Part shown: positions 1-7,300 of the stretch, piece by piece
How positions within the stretch are numbered: the first letter of the stretch is position 1
How the letters are laid out: every line of letters begins with the position of its first letter
DNA from: Spirochaetaceae bacterium
Lineage (GTDB): Bacteria; Spirochaetota; Spirochaetia; SZUA-6; Fen-1364
Direction of reading: 5' to 3'
NCBI GenBank assembly: GCA_003154555.1
Contig: PMDT01000080.1
Span: 10,836-18,715 of the forward strand
Length of the DNA stretch: 7,880 nt
Notes under the pieces: generated by a model
What the model saw: only the letters and a program-made list of their open reading frames with translations
Told to the model about the DNA's origin: nothing
Databases searched by the model: none
Program-made: the position numbers and the translations under genes

Positions 1-3
1 AAT

Positions 4-21
4 GCCACTGATTACAGTGGC
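4..21. repeat. Short perfect inverted repeat (hairpin)
   Basis: Two 7-bp arms, GCCACTG at 4-10 and CAGTGGC at 15-21, are perfectly complementary around the 4-base loop ATTA. No T-run follows on the plus strand, so it is not a typical intrinsic terminator. It lies just upstream of the candidate promoter of the lipoprotein gene. It could be an operator, the base of a terminator for a gene left of the window, or chance. Confidence 0.4.
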
Positions 22-25
22 TGCC

Positions 26-54
26 TTGAACCGGCATGCGCCGCGAGCTACTAT
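26..54 (+). promoter_or_regulatory. Weak candidate sigma70-type promoter of the PEGA lipoprotein gene
   Basis: TTGAAC at 26-31 matches the -35 consensus at 4 of 6 bases. TACTAT at 49-54 matches the -10 consensus at 4 of 6. The spacer is 17 bp. Transcription would begin near base 61, almost on the ATG at 62, giving a leaderless or nearly leaderless mRNA. This fits the absence of any Shine-Dalgarno sequence before that ATG, but both hexamers are weak and the call is tentative. Confidence 0.25.
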
Positions 55-61
55 TCAGTCC

Positions 62-1747
62 ATGACAACCAAAAGCCCGGGGTTTCTCGCGTGTGTCGCG
101 CTATGCTGCCTCGCCGCAGGCATGCTCGCGTCCTGCGCGACATCGAAGGGCTCGACGCTGGGGACCGTCCTGCAGGCCGAGAAGCCAAAACCGGCACGCA
201 AGCAGCCTGTCGTACCCCCTTCGCAGTCGGCTCCCACGGACACCAAGGGCCTTCAGGTTGTCACCGATCCGGATTCCGCGGAAGTCTGGATCGACGACAC
301 ATTCGTCGGGCTTTCTCCCTTTACCGTCGCGGACCTCGGTGAAGGCTTTCACAAGATCACCCTCCGCAAGCAGGGGTACTACGAGCTTTCGACCTGGGTC
401 GATTTCAATGGCACCACCATGGTGTACCAGACGTCCCTGCAGCAGATCACCGGCTTTTTAAAGATATCGGCGACACCGGAAGGCAGCTCGATCACGGTGA
501 ACAATCAGCTCGTCACGTCCGATCTCGTGGAGCTGCCCGTGGGAACCTACGACGTCCGCGTGCGTCTCTTCGGGTACATCGAGTATAAGGAATCCGTCAC
601 GATAACGGAAAAGGCCGTGAGCACGGTGTCCGTCACACTGTCGCCCGCGGCTTTTGCCGTGACCTCATTTGCCATTCCCCGCAAGGCCGTCAACCCTGAA
701 AGTCCCGGGCTCCTGGGCACATTCGACGGCACGATTTCCGTCACGGCACCAGGAACCGGTGAGCTCCGCATACGCGATTCATCGGGGGCGACGGTGTATG
801 AGCTCGCCCTTCCTGAGTTCAGCACGTGGGACCAGGGCTTCACCTGGAATGCGCACGACACGGCCGGCCAGCCGCTTCCCGATGGCACCTACACGGTGAG
901 CCTGCTGGCGCACGGCCGGCAGAGCGATACTGAAGCGACGAGCGAAATCGCGGTGAAAATCGACCGCACCTTGAAGGTGGCAGCGCGAAGCGTGTGGAGC
1001 GGCAGTGCGGGTCTCCTGTATGCCCCGGTGCCCGAGGTACTGCCGCCCGGCGATTTCCAGCTCTCCGTGCTGGCTGCCGGCATCACCGCACCCGATTTCT
1101 CCGGCTTCCAGGCGCCAGTCCAGATCGGCGCACGATTCGGCCTGGCAGGCGGGCTGGAGATCGACACGTCGGTCGGTGCGGTCGCGACCTCCGTAAGCAC
1201 GCCCTTCATGGGGAGCATCGCGGCCCGGTGGAACCTTCTCTCGCCGCACGGAGCTTTCGGCACCGGCAGCGCGGTGCAGGTGAAGCTCGCCGCGCAGCTT
1301 CTGCCCTCGGGCAGCACCGTCCAGCCGCTCATGACCGACACATTCGCCAATTTTACCGGCATCAGCGTTGAGCTCCCGTTCCAGATCAGCCTCGGGCCGG
1401 TCGGGTTCCTGCTCACGGTCGGGGCGACGGGGTCGCTCTGGTACCCGTATCTTCTGAATGCAGACGGCACACCGCAGGAGCTGCTCATGGCATGGCTGTA
1501 CCTGCGGGCGGGCATCATGCTGGACACAGGCTCGATCACGGCGGGAATTTCCGCCAGCACAAGGACGGAGCCGCTGCCCAATGGCGTCTCGTTCCTCGGT
1601 ACGCCTGTACCCTTTGAGCTGGGTGGTGAAATACACTGGCTTATTCCCGGCACGCGCCTGGTACTTTCAGCGATCGTCGCAGGCGAGGCTGACAATCCGA
1701 CGAGCTTCTACTTCATGGGTGGCGGCGGCCTGGGCTTCCTGTACTAG
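62..1747 (+). CDS. Exported lipoprotein with two PEGA domains, a FlgD-like Ig domain and a beta-rich C-terminal half
   Basis: The 561-residue product is probably anchored in the cell envelope. The start at 62 is chosen because it gives a clean lipoprotein signal: basic N-terminus (MTTK), hydrophobic core, and lipobox LASC at residues 22-25 with Cys25 as the lipidated residue. The frame is open upstream to base 2, but that adds 20 residues ahead of the signal and looks artefactual. A Pro/Lys-rich linker covers about 35-60. Two PEGA-type beta domains follow, about 63-127 and 132-195; both show the small-beta-domain pattern, e.g. VTDPDSAEVWIDD then GLSPFTV in the first. Residues about 215-300 resemble the FlgD Ig fold (WNAHDTAGQPLPDGTY). 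Residues 310-561 are beta-rich with alternating polar and hydrophobic residues and end in GLGFLY, as outer-membrane barrels often do. PEGA domains usually occur in surface or peptidoglycan-associated proteins; the exact role is unknown. No Shine-Dalgarno sequence precedes the start. Confidence 0.88.
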   Translation: MTTKSPGFLACVALCCLAAGMLASCATSKGSTLGTVLQAEKPKPARKQPVVPPSQSAPTDTKGLQVVTDPDSAEVWIDDTFVGLSPFTVADLGEGFHKITLRKQGYYELSTWVDFNGTTMVYQTSLQQITGFLKISATPEGSSITVNNQLVTSDLVELPVGTYDVRVRLFGYIEYKESVTITEKAVSTVSVTLSPAAFAVTSFAIPRKAVNPESPGLLGTFDGTISVTAPGTGELRIRDSSGATVYELALPEFSTWDQGFTWNAHDTAGQPLPDGTYTVSLLAHGRQSDTEATSEIAVKIDRTLKVAARSVWSGSAGLLYAPVPEVLPPGDFQLSVLAAGITAPDFSGFQAPVQIGARFGLAGGLEIDTSVGAVATSVSTPFMGSIAARWNLLSPHGAFGTGSAVQVKLAAQLLPSGSTVQPLMTDTFANFTGISVELPFQISLGPVGFLLTVGATGSLWYPYLLNADGTPQELLMAWLYLRAGIMLDTGSITAGISASTRTEPLPNGVSFLGTPVPFELGGEIHWLIPGTRLVLSAIVAGEADNPTSFYFMGGGGLGFLY

Positions 1748-1756
1748 GGCGGGCGA

Positions 1757-2077
1757 TCAGGCCCTGAACAGGAGAACGGCCAGCAGGCCCAGGGCGACGA
1801 CGGCGAGCACGATCAAGGCGATCCGATAGTACCGGCGCGGCAGCAGTGCATTTTTCCTGCCCGCGCGTCCGGGAGCAGGCGCCGCGGTGGGCACGGACGG
1901 CACGTTGTATCCGCATGACGGGCAGCCGGCGCTGAAATCAACCACTGATCCCACGAAATCGCAGCGCGGGCATCGCACGGCGGTGAAGGTCTTCCCGCAG
2001 CCGGGGCAGGATCTCGCCCCGGCGGACACCTCCGTGCCGCAGGTCTCGCAAAAAAATCTCGCCTTCCTCGATTTCAT
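1757..2077 (-). CDS. Small double zinc-ribbon protein with C-terminal membrane anchor
   Basis: The 106-residue product contains two four-cysteine zinc ribbons. The first uses Cys10, Cys13, Cys24 and Cys27 (CETC and CPGC); the second uses Cys36, Cys39, Cys52 and Cys55 (CPRC and CPSC). A Pro/Ala linker and a basic patch (KNALLPRRYYR) lead to one hydrophobic segment at about 86-104, ending two residues before the C-terminus. This suggests a tail-anchored protein with its ribbons in the cytoplasm, where they could bind protein or nucleic acid. The family is not recognised beyond zinc ribbon and the function is unknown. The ATG at 2077 is chosen; an in-frame TTG at 2089 adds four residues, and neither start has a good Shine-Dalgarno sequence. 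The gene is convergent with the PEGA gene (9 bp between stops) and divergent from the YchF-like gene. Confidence 0.85.
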   Translation of the reverse strand: MKSRKARFFCETCGTEVSAGARSCPGCGKTFTAVRCPRCDFVGSVVDFSAGCPSCGYNVPSVPTAAPAPGRAGRKNALLPRRYYRIALIVLAVVALGLLAVLLFRA

Positions 2078-2119
2078 GCCGGTCCGCAAGGCGCGCTCAA
2101 CCGCACGCCGAGCGCGCGA

Positions 2120-2148
2120 TTGCCAGGCGCCATGACGACGTTTATACT
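2120..2148 (+). promoter_or_regulatory. Strong sigma70-type promoter of the YchF-like gene
   Basis: TTGCCA at 2120-2125 (5 of 6 to the -35 consensus) and TATACT at 2143-2148 (5 of 6 to the -10 consensus) are separated by exactly 17 bp. Transcription should start near 2155, about 24 bases before the ATG at 2179. This start point lies downstream of the in-frame GTG at 2152 and so argues against that codon as the start. Confidence 0.65.
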
Positions 2149-2169
2149 GCCGTGCAGCTCAGCGTGCAA
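2141..2169 (-). promoter_or_regulatory. Candidate divergent promoter of the zinc-ribbon gene
   Basis: Read on the minus strand, TTGCAC (2169-2164; 3 of 6 to the -35 consensus) and TATAAA (2146-2141; 5 of 6 to the -10 consensus) are separated by 17 bp. Transcription would start near 2134, giving a leader of about 57 bases. Its -10 shares bases 2143-2146 with the -10 of the opposing promoter, so the two could not be occupied at once. The weak -35 makes this tentative. Confidence 0.4.
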
Positions 2170-2173
2170 GGAG
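2168..2173 (+). promoter_or_regulatory. Ribosome binding site of the YchF-like gene
   Basis: AAGGAG lies 5 bases upstream of the ATG at 2179. It decides the start: an upstream in-frame GTG at 2152 would put this sequence inside the coding region and would add nine residues before the family's usual N-terminus. Confidence 0.75.
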
Positions 2174-2178
2174 TGCGA

Positions 2179-3231
2179 ATGGAAACCGTCATCATCGGGC
2201 TCGCCCGCGCAGGGGCAACGACGATCTTCAATGCCCTCACCGGGCAGTCTGCGGGAACGGGCGACAGCACGGGCGGCAAGCGCCAGGGCAATGTCTCTGA
2301 CGTGAAAGTCCCCGACGAGAGACTGGACAAGCTGGCCGCGCTCTTCAGCCCGAAGAAGCTCACCCATGCCTCGGTCGTGTTCAAGGACCTTCCCCTGGAG
2401 CATGGCGATGACGGCGGGATCACCCCTGCGAGCCTGGCCGATGTGCGCCGTGCCGATGCCGTGACGGTCGTGATCCGCGCTTTCGAAAATGAATCCGTCC
2501 TTCCCGCCTTCAAAGATGCCACTCCCCTTCGCGAGCTGCGCAAGGTCATTGACTCGCTCGTCTTTGGAGACTATGAAATCGCGGAAAAGCGATTGACGCG
2601 CCTCGACAAGGAGGCAAAGCGCGACAGCCGCGAGTACAAGGTGCTCCAGACAATCGTGGAGAAGCTCGGGGCGGGCACACCGCTGGGCGCCGGCTTTATT
2701 CCGGCGGACGATCAGAAGCTGTTCGCCGGCTTCGGCTTTCTCACCGCGAAGCCCCTGTTTGTTATTCTGAATGCCGGTGAAAAATCGGCAGCGAACGACG
2801 ACATGGTTGCAGAAGCAAAGGCCGCCGGCATCGAAGTTTTCAAGATGCGGGGTGACATGGAAATGGAAATCGCCCAGCTTCCCTCAGCCGACCAGCAGGC
2901 TTTTCTGCAAGACCTCGGGCTGGAAGAGCCGGCGAAAAATCGTTTTCTCCGCCATGTTTACGCGACGCTCGACCTCGTGAGCTTTTTCACAGTCGGGGAG
3001 GACGAATGCAAGGCCTGGAGCATCAGGCGCGGGACCACCGCGGTCGGCGCGGCCGCCGAAATACATTCAGACCTCGCGAAGGGATTCATCCGGGCCGAGG
3101 TTGCCGCATGGCAGGACGTGCTGGCCGCCGGTGACTTCGCCGGCGCAAAAAAGGCCAACAAGCTCCGACTGGAGGGAAAGGAATACCCGGTCAAGGACGG
3201 AGACGTGCTCCTGATCCGGTTCAACCTCTAG
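2179..3231 (+). CDS. YchF/DUF933-family protein with degenerate GTPase motifs
   Basis: The 350-residue product aligns along its length with the Obg-related ATPase/GTPase YchF (about 363 residues in E. coli). The C-terminal TGS-like/DUF933 domain is canonical, with GLEEP (247-251), the IRRGTTA segment (282-288), IHSD (295-298), KGFIRAEV (301-308), LRLEGKEY (329-336) and KDGDV (339-343). The nucleotide-binding part is not. The P-loop at residues 7-15 reads GLARAGATT, so the usual Walker A lysine is Ala13, and the DxxG position at 70-73 reads DLPL. The base-recognition NxxE survives as N198-A-G-E201. A helical segment at about 119-165 matches the coiled-coil insertion of YchF. YchF proteins bind ATP and ribosomes and affect translation and the oxidative response; without the lysine, hydrolysis is doubtful. 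It is probably a divergent paralogue rather than the housekeeping YchF, with a scaffold or regulatory role inferred. Its 3' end overlaps the next gene on the opposite strand. Confidence 0.88.
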   Translation: METVIIGLARAGATTIFNALTGQSAGTGDSTGGKRQGNVSDVKVPDERLDKLAALFSPKKLTHASVVFKDLPLEHGDDGGITPASLADVRRADAVTVVIRAFENESVLPAFKDATPLRELRKVIDSLVFGDYEIAEKRLTRLDKEAKRDSREYKVLQTIVEKLGAGTPLGAGFIPADDQKLFAGFGFLTAKPLFVILNAGEKSAANDDMVAEAKAAGIEVFKMRGDMEMEIAQLPSADQQAFLQDLGLEEPAKNRFLRHVYATLDLVSFFTVGEDECKAWSIRRGTTAVGAAAEIHSDLAKGFIRAEVAAWQDVLAAGDFAGAKKANKLRLEGKEYPVKDGDVLLIRFNL

Positions 3232-4327
3232 CCGAAAGGGCGGAAACGGAGAACGTCGCGTAGGAGAACTCCTCCCACGTGCCCAGGGCGCGGTCGAACC
3301 AGCTCGCGGTAAAGTCTACTGTCGCGGAGCTCCCGGCTTTCGAAAGGATGTCGGAATTGAGCTCATTCCCGCCGATATCGAGCTCGACGTTTCCTGAGCC
3401 CGTGGTCACCGTGCCGATCAGCCTGGGGGTGTCGACCCCCTTTTCCCAGAGCAGGCAGGCGCCGCGACTGCCGTTCGCACGCGGCTGGAGCTCCAGGGTA
3501 AGGGCGTTCTCTTTGCCTGCCTCACGGCTCCCAAAGATGTAAAAGAAGTACGAGACGTTTTCCGAGAAGCCCGCGGGAACGGAAAGCGACAGCCGCAGGC
3601 CTTGCGCGTCAAGTGATCCGGAAAGCTGGGTGACCTCGGTACCGGTCAAGGACCACGCCCGGGACTCTGCTATGGGAAGGACGTCGAATGCGGCCCCCTT
3701 CTGCTCTTTCGTGAAATAGTCCGGCGCGTAACTGGCTGCATACGCTGCTATGGTCGCAAGTTGCGCCGGGCTCCTTGCGGCGGGAGCCGCGGCAGAAGCG
3801 GAGTTGGCAGGGGCCGCCGCGTTGCCGCCAGAAGCGGTCGCGGTCGTCGCCGCCGGCGCGGCAGTCGGCGCGGCCGCACCCTGCCCTCCCCCCGCGGCGA
3901 AAGCCATCAAACGACCGACGCCTCGTGAAACGGTGAGCTGAGGCGAGTCGGCAAAGAGGGCGTAGAATCGCTCACCTGCCGAGTTGTCCACCTGGAGCGA
4001 AAGCACGCGGACGGGAAACTGATCCTGATCCTGCTGCGCGAAGAAACCCACCAGCAGGTGAGTCCCCGGCGTCAGCTTGTCCACGGACGCCTCGGCTTGT
4101 GGAGCAAGCTTTATGAAAGACGAGGTATCGCTCGCAGAGGCGAAATAGTCCGCCACCCTGGATTGGAGAAGCGGGCTGCCTGCCGTGATGTCTGCGAGCT
4201 CAGGCGGATCGACGACATAATAGAATGTCACATCCTCCTGGTTCTGGAGGGAAACCGCGCCCGCCTGCCCAAAGACCGCGGTGGAACAAAGAATGGCAAT
4301 CGCTGCCGCGCAAATGTATCGTTTCAT
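3221..4327 (-). CDS. Secreted two-part protein of unknown function with Ala/Pro-rich linker
   Basis: The 368-residue product is not recognised as a named family. It starts MKRY, followed by a hydrophobic core and a likely signal peptidase I site after AVFG (residues 17-20), before Gln21. Residues 22-143 form one domain with alternating strands. Residues about 145-190 are a low-complexity Ala/Pro/Thr/Ser/Gly linker. Residues 210-368 look like an all-beta domain rich in aromatic residues (VSYFFYIF at 258-265, ASWF at 341-344, WEEF at 351-354). The ATG at 4327 is chosen for its GGGAG ribosome site; an in-frame ATG at 4342 would add MGGRD and has no usable spacing. It follows the phosphatase gene by 30 bp on the same strand, so it is probably co-transcribed and may act in the envelope process that the phosphatase senses. 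The last 11 bp overlap the end of the convergent YchF-like gene. Confidence 0.85.
   Translation of the reverse strand: MKRYICAAAIAILCSTAVFGQAGAVSLQNQEDVTFYYVVDPPELADITAGSPLLQSRVADYFASASDTSSFIKLAPQAEASVDKLTPGTHLLVGFFAQQDQDQFPVRVLSLQVDNSAGERFYALFADSPQLTVSRGVGRLMAFAAGGGQGAAAPTAAPAATTATASGGNAAAPANSASAAAPAARSPAQLATIAAYAASYAPDYFTKEQKGAAFDVLPIAESRAWSLTGTEVTQLSGSLDAQGLRLSLSVPAGFSENVSYFFYIFGSREAGKENALTLELQPRANGSRGACLLWEKGVDTPRLIGTVTTGSGNVELDIGGNELNSDILSKAGSSATVDFTASWFDRALGTWEEFSYATFSVSALSARG
3764..3895 (-). repeat. Low-complexity Ala/Pro/Thr/Ser coding tract
   Basis: This stretch encodes residues 145-188 of the exported protein. It is dominated by GCN (Ala) codons mixed with Pro, Thr, Ser and Gly, giving a very GC-rich run of short imperfect GCC/GCG repeats. 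It is a flexible interdomain linker, and such tracts often vary in length between strains. No exact long tandem unit is visible. Confidence 0.6.
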
Positions 4328-4331
4328 GTCT

Positions 4332-4336
4332 CTCCC
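4332..4336 (-). promoter_or_regulatory. Ribosome binding site of the exported-protein gene
   Basis: On the minus strand GGGAG lies 4 bases upstream of the ATG at 4327, inside the 30-bp gap after the phosphatase stop. It supports 4327 over the in-frame ATG at 4342, which lies upstream of this site. Confidence 0.55.
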
Positions 4337-4357
4337 GCCCATTCCCCTATCGGCAAT

Positions 4358-7300
4358 TTACTTCTTTTTCAGCACGAGGATGGTCAAATCGTCGTACTGC
4401 TCGTCTTCCTTCAGGTGCGAGAAAGTGACCGCCGCGGCATCCGCAGAACCTTCCACCCGGTGGGAGAAGTAGGATGCATACTGCATGAAATGGGCTTTCA
4501 GGAAGGAATCCACCTTCCCGTCGACGACGATCTTGCTGCCGGCGCCCAGCGTTGTATCCGGGATGAGGCGGAAGACCTTTTCCACCGAAACGAGGGCCAG
4601 CACGGCGTCCTTGACGGTGCCGCCGCAGCTTGCGAAATCGAACTCGAGGTTCTCCGCGGCGGGCAAGTGGTGACGCACGAGCCTGTAGTGCTCCTTTGCG
4701 AACACGGCTGCCACGATGGCCTCGATGCGCCCGATGCCGAACTCTTCCGACGTCTGGCCCTTCGAATGCGTGTCCCCATGGGGCTCGCCGTCCTTCACAT
4801 CCGGGGCGTCGCAGGCGACGATCTCGCCGCCGCCGCTGCGGAACGAGCGCTTTGCCTCTTCAAAACCGTCAGTAAAGAGGAACAGGGCATCGCCCTTGGC
4901 GAGCTTGTGCTGGACCTGCTGAAAGCCCGACTTCATCTCGACGAGCATGGAAGGGAAGACGCCTGCCGCGGGGGCGTCCGGGAGGCGCACCTGCGTCATC
5001 GTGTGCTTTGCGGCATCAAAGACATGCATGATATTGTCCCCGGCGTTGCACACGTTCGCCACGCCCGTGGCCGCATTGAAGATACAGACCGTGAGCGCGG
5101 CAAATCGTCCCTTGAAACCGCGCTCCTCGAGCATGTCGTTGATCGTATAGACAAGGGGGTCGATGCGGTCCGCCTCCAACAGGGCGCGCTTTTTGGCCTG
5201 CGGGTCGGCGAGCTTGGCGATGTTTTCCTGCCTCTTCAGCCAGTCGCGGAAATAGCTGATGAAAAGCGTTGCCACTTCCACCATGATGAGGGCGGCGGGG
5301 ACGCCCTTTCCCGCGACATCGCACTTGATTAACGCGTAATGCGTCTGGTCAAGCTTCTTGAAATCGAAATAGTCCCCCGAGACGCCCTTGGCCCCTTCGT
5401 AGTAGCCGTAGATTTCCACGGCGGCTGTCTCTTCGCCCGCCGTCGTTCCGGCCCGGTTGTTCGCGTCCTTTTCCAGCGGCAGGAACATCTTCTGGATGTC
5501 CTTGCCCAGCAGCAGCTCCTTGTTGGCCGCAGCCGCTTTGACGAGCCCCCGTGTCATTTCGTTCACCGTGTCGGCAAGCAGCCCGATCTCGTCGCGCGTG
5601 CCCACTTCGATGGAGTGATCCTTCAGGGCTTCTTTATCGTCCGTATCGCGGATCACGGCAACCCCGCGCGCAAGCCGGCGGATGGGTGTGACCGTGATGT
5701 TCGCGAGGATGATCGCGCCCAGGACGCCCAGGGCGATGGCCAGAAGGGCGATGAGGCCCGCGGTCCGGAGGATGGCGTTGATCGCGTCGTCAATCTGCCT
5801 GTTGATCGTGGACGTGTTGACCTGAAGGCGCACCATGCCCTGGTAGAACGTCGTATCGGCGATATTGGGCGCGCGGTTGTAATAGACGACGGGAATGTAG
5901 AAAAGGTAGGTCGTGCGCAGCCGCGCGCTTCCGTTCCATGGCTCCAAAGTCCCCGATTTTTCATAGGCGGCGCGTGCCTGCGTGTCGATATCCTTGCTCT
6001 TTGCCCTGAGCTGGCTTGTGAGCGTCGCCAGCTTGTCCTTGGACGCCTGGTCGGTCTTTCCGGTCAAAGCATCACGTTGACCTCTGAGGGTCCGGTACTC
6101 GTCGATGGCCGACGACAACGTCGCCATGAGATCCGCATCGATCTTCTTCTGCAACCCGGGAACGACCGTGCGGGCGAGATCGTCATTCACCTGTTCGCTC
6201 GCGCTGTTAAATGTCCCGGCAGCGAGCTCGTCGGCGAATTTCTTCTGGTTGCTCGCCCAGACGAAATCTTTGGGATCGGTCGGACGGAAGTGCACGTCCG
6301 GCCCGGTGATGGTGGTATATTCCGCCTGGGGCATCGTGGCGCTCAGGGCGGGTATGTCCTCTGCCGCGAGAAATCCCTGGTCCTGCGCGCGGAACTGTGT
6401 CTCGGCGCTCGTTGCAAGCGCGCCAAGGAGGATGTTCGCCTTGCTCTGCACGTCGGCCGCGAGCGACCGTCTCTGGGTGTTCACCATCTGGACGCCCAGC
6501 GGGAAAGACACGACGAGCACGATCAAGATAACGAGGATCACGACGAGCAGCGTAAACTTCAATCGGAGGCCCATGCCTCTTCGCTTGAGAGCCTGCATCC
6601 GTTTTTTCCTTTCCTCCCAGCGTGCATTCGGCCTGCCTTCCAGCAGGGCCAGGACCTCTGCCCTCACCGCCGCCCCCTCCTGCGCGAGGGCCGCAATCTT
6701 GCGGACGGCCAGGAACATGAGCGCCCCCAGCAGGGCGACAACGAGCACGACGAGAAGCGAATCGAAGGAGAGCACGATCGTCGGGGACGGTCCAAGGATC
6801 CATCGCGGCAGGGGAAGCTGGAAGTTGCCGATCTTGACGGTTCCGGGCGAGGCAAAATCGATGACCGTGCCGGGTGTGAAATAGAGCACCTGTTGTCCTG
6901 TCGGACGGTCCTGCAGCAGGCCCACGCGGTACGAGCCTGAATCCCGGTTCTGATCCAGCGCGATGCCGGTGATCTGCCGGTCGGTCACGAAGATCGGCGC
7001 CACCGGGTCGAAGTCGATGTCGAAGGGCGCTTTCGCATGGTTCCTGTCGAGGTATATCTTGCGGATGGGACCGTTCTCCGTGAACCCCCGGCCGTTGATC
7101 GTAAGCCTCACGGTACCGACTGCATCCCTCACCGCCGTGACGAGGTCGACCCTCGTGACCACCTGGTAGTGACTCAGGGCAATCGCCACAGTGGACGGGG
7201 GACTATAGTTGCCCGCCTTGTCGATTGCCTGAACGGTGAGCACGTAGACGCCGTTGTCCCGGTTGTCGAACGGGATCTCGGTCGCCTGCGTCACCCGGCG

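Noticed and set aside
2..61. ATG at 2 as start of the lipoprotein
   Set aside because: It adds 20 residues before an otherwise ideal lipoprotein signal peptide and lies at the window edge without an assessable ribosome site.
779..1695. Minus-strand frames of 285 and 268 residues opposite the PEGA lipoprotein
   Set aside because: They are Arg/Pro/Ala-rich shadows without motifs. The plus strand has a lipobox, PEGA domains and a coherent protein.
1763..1772. Small CCTG/CAGG inverted repeat after the lipoprotein gene as a terminator
   Set aside because: The arms are only 4 bp with a 2-base loop and no T-run, and it lies within the coding sequence of the convergent gene.
2152..2178. GTG at 2152 as start of the YchF-like protein
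   Set aside because: It lies upstream of the predicted transcription start near 2155 and would place the AAGGAG ribosome site inside the gene. The ATG at 2179 gives the normal family N-terminus.
3147..3153. dnaX-like slippery heptamer A-AAA-AAG in frame in the YchF-like gene
   Set aside because: It is in the right phase for -1 frameshifting and the -1 frame stays open to 3261-3263. However, it simply encodes Lys-Lys, the zero-frame tail after it is strongly family-conserved, and I see no stimulatory element.
3764..3895. GCC/GCG-rich tract as a mobile element or tandem repeat array
   Set aside because: It has no exact repeated unit or terminal repeats and is in frame with a low-complexity Ala/Pro linker.
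4058..6940. Long plus-strand open frames (4058-5332 and 5339-6940) opposite the phosphatase
   Set aside because: They are in exact antisense codon register with the phosphatase, where a stop can arise only opposite sense TTA, CTA or TCA codons, which are rare in GC-rich genes. The break at 5330-5332 is opposite a TTA leucine codon. The translations are Arg/His/Asp-rich with no domain, whereas the minus strand has clear catalytic motifs.
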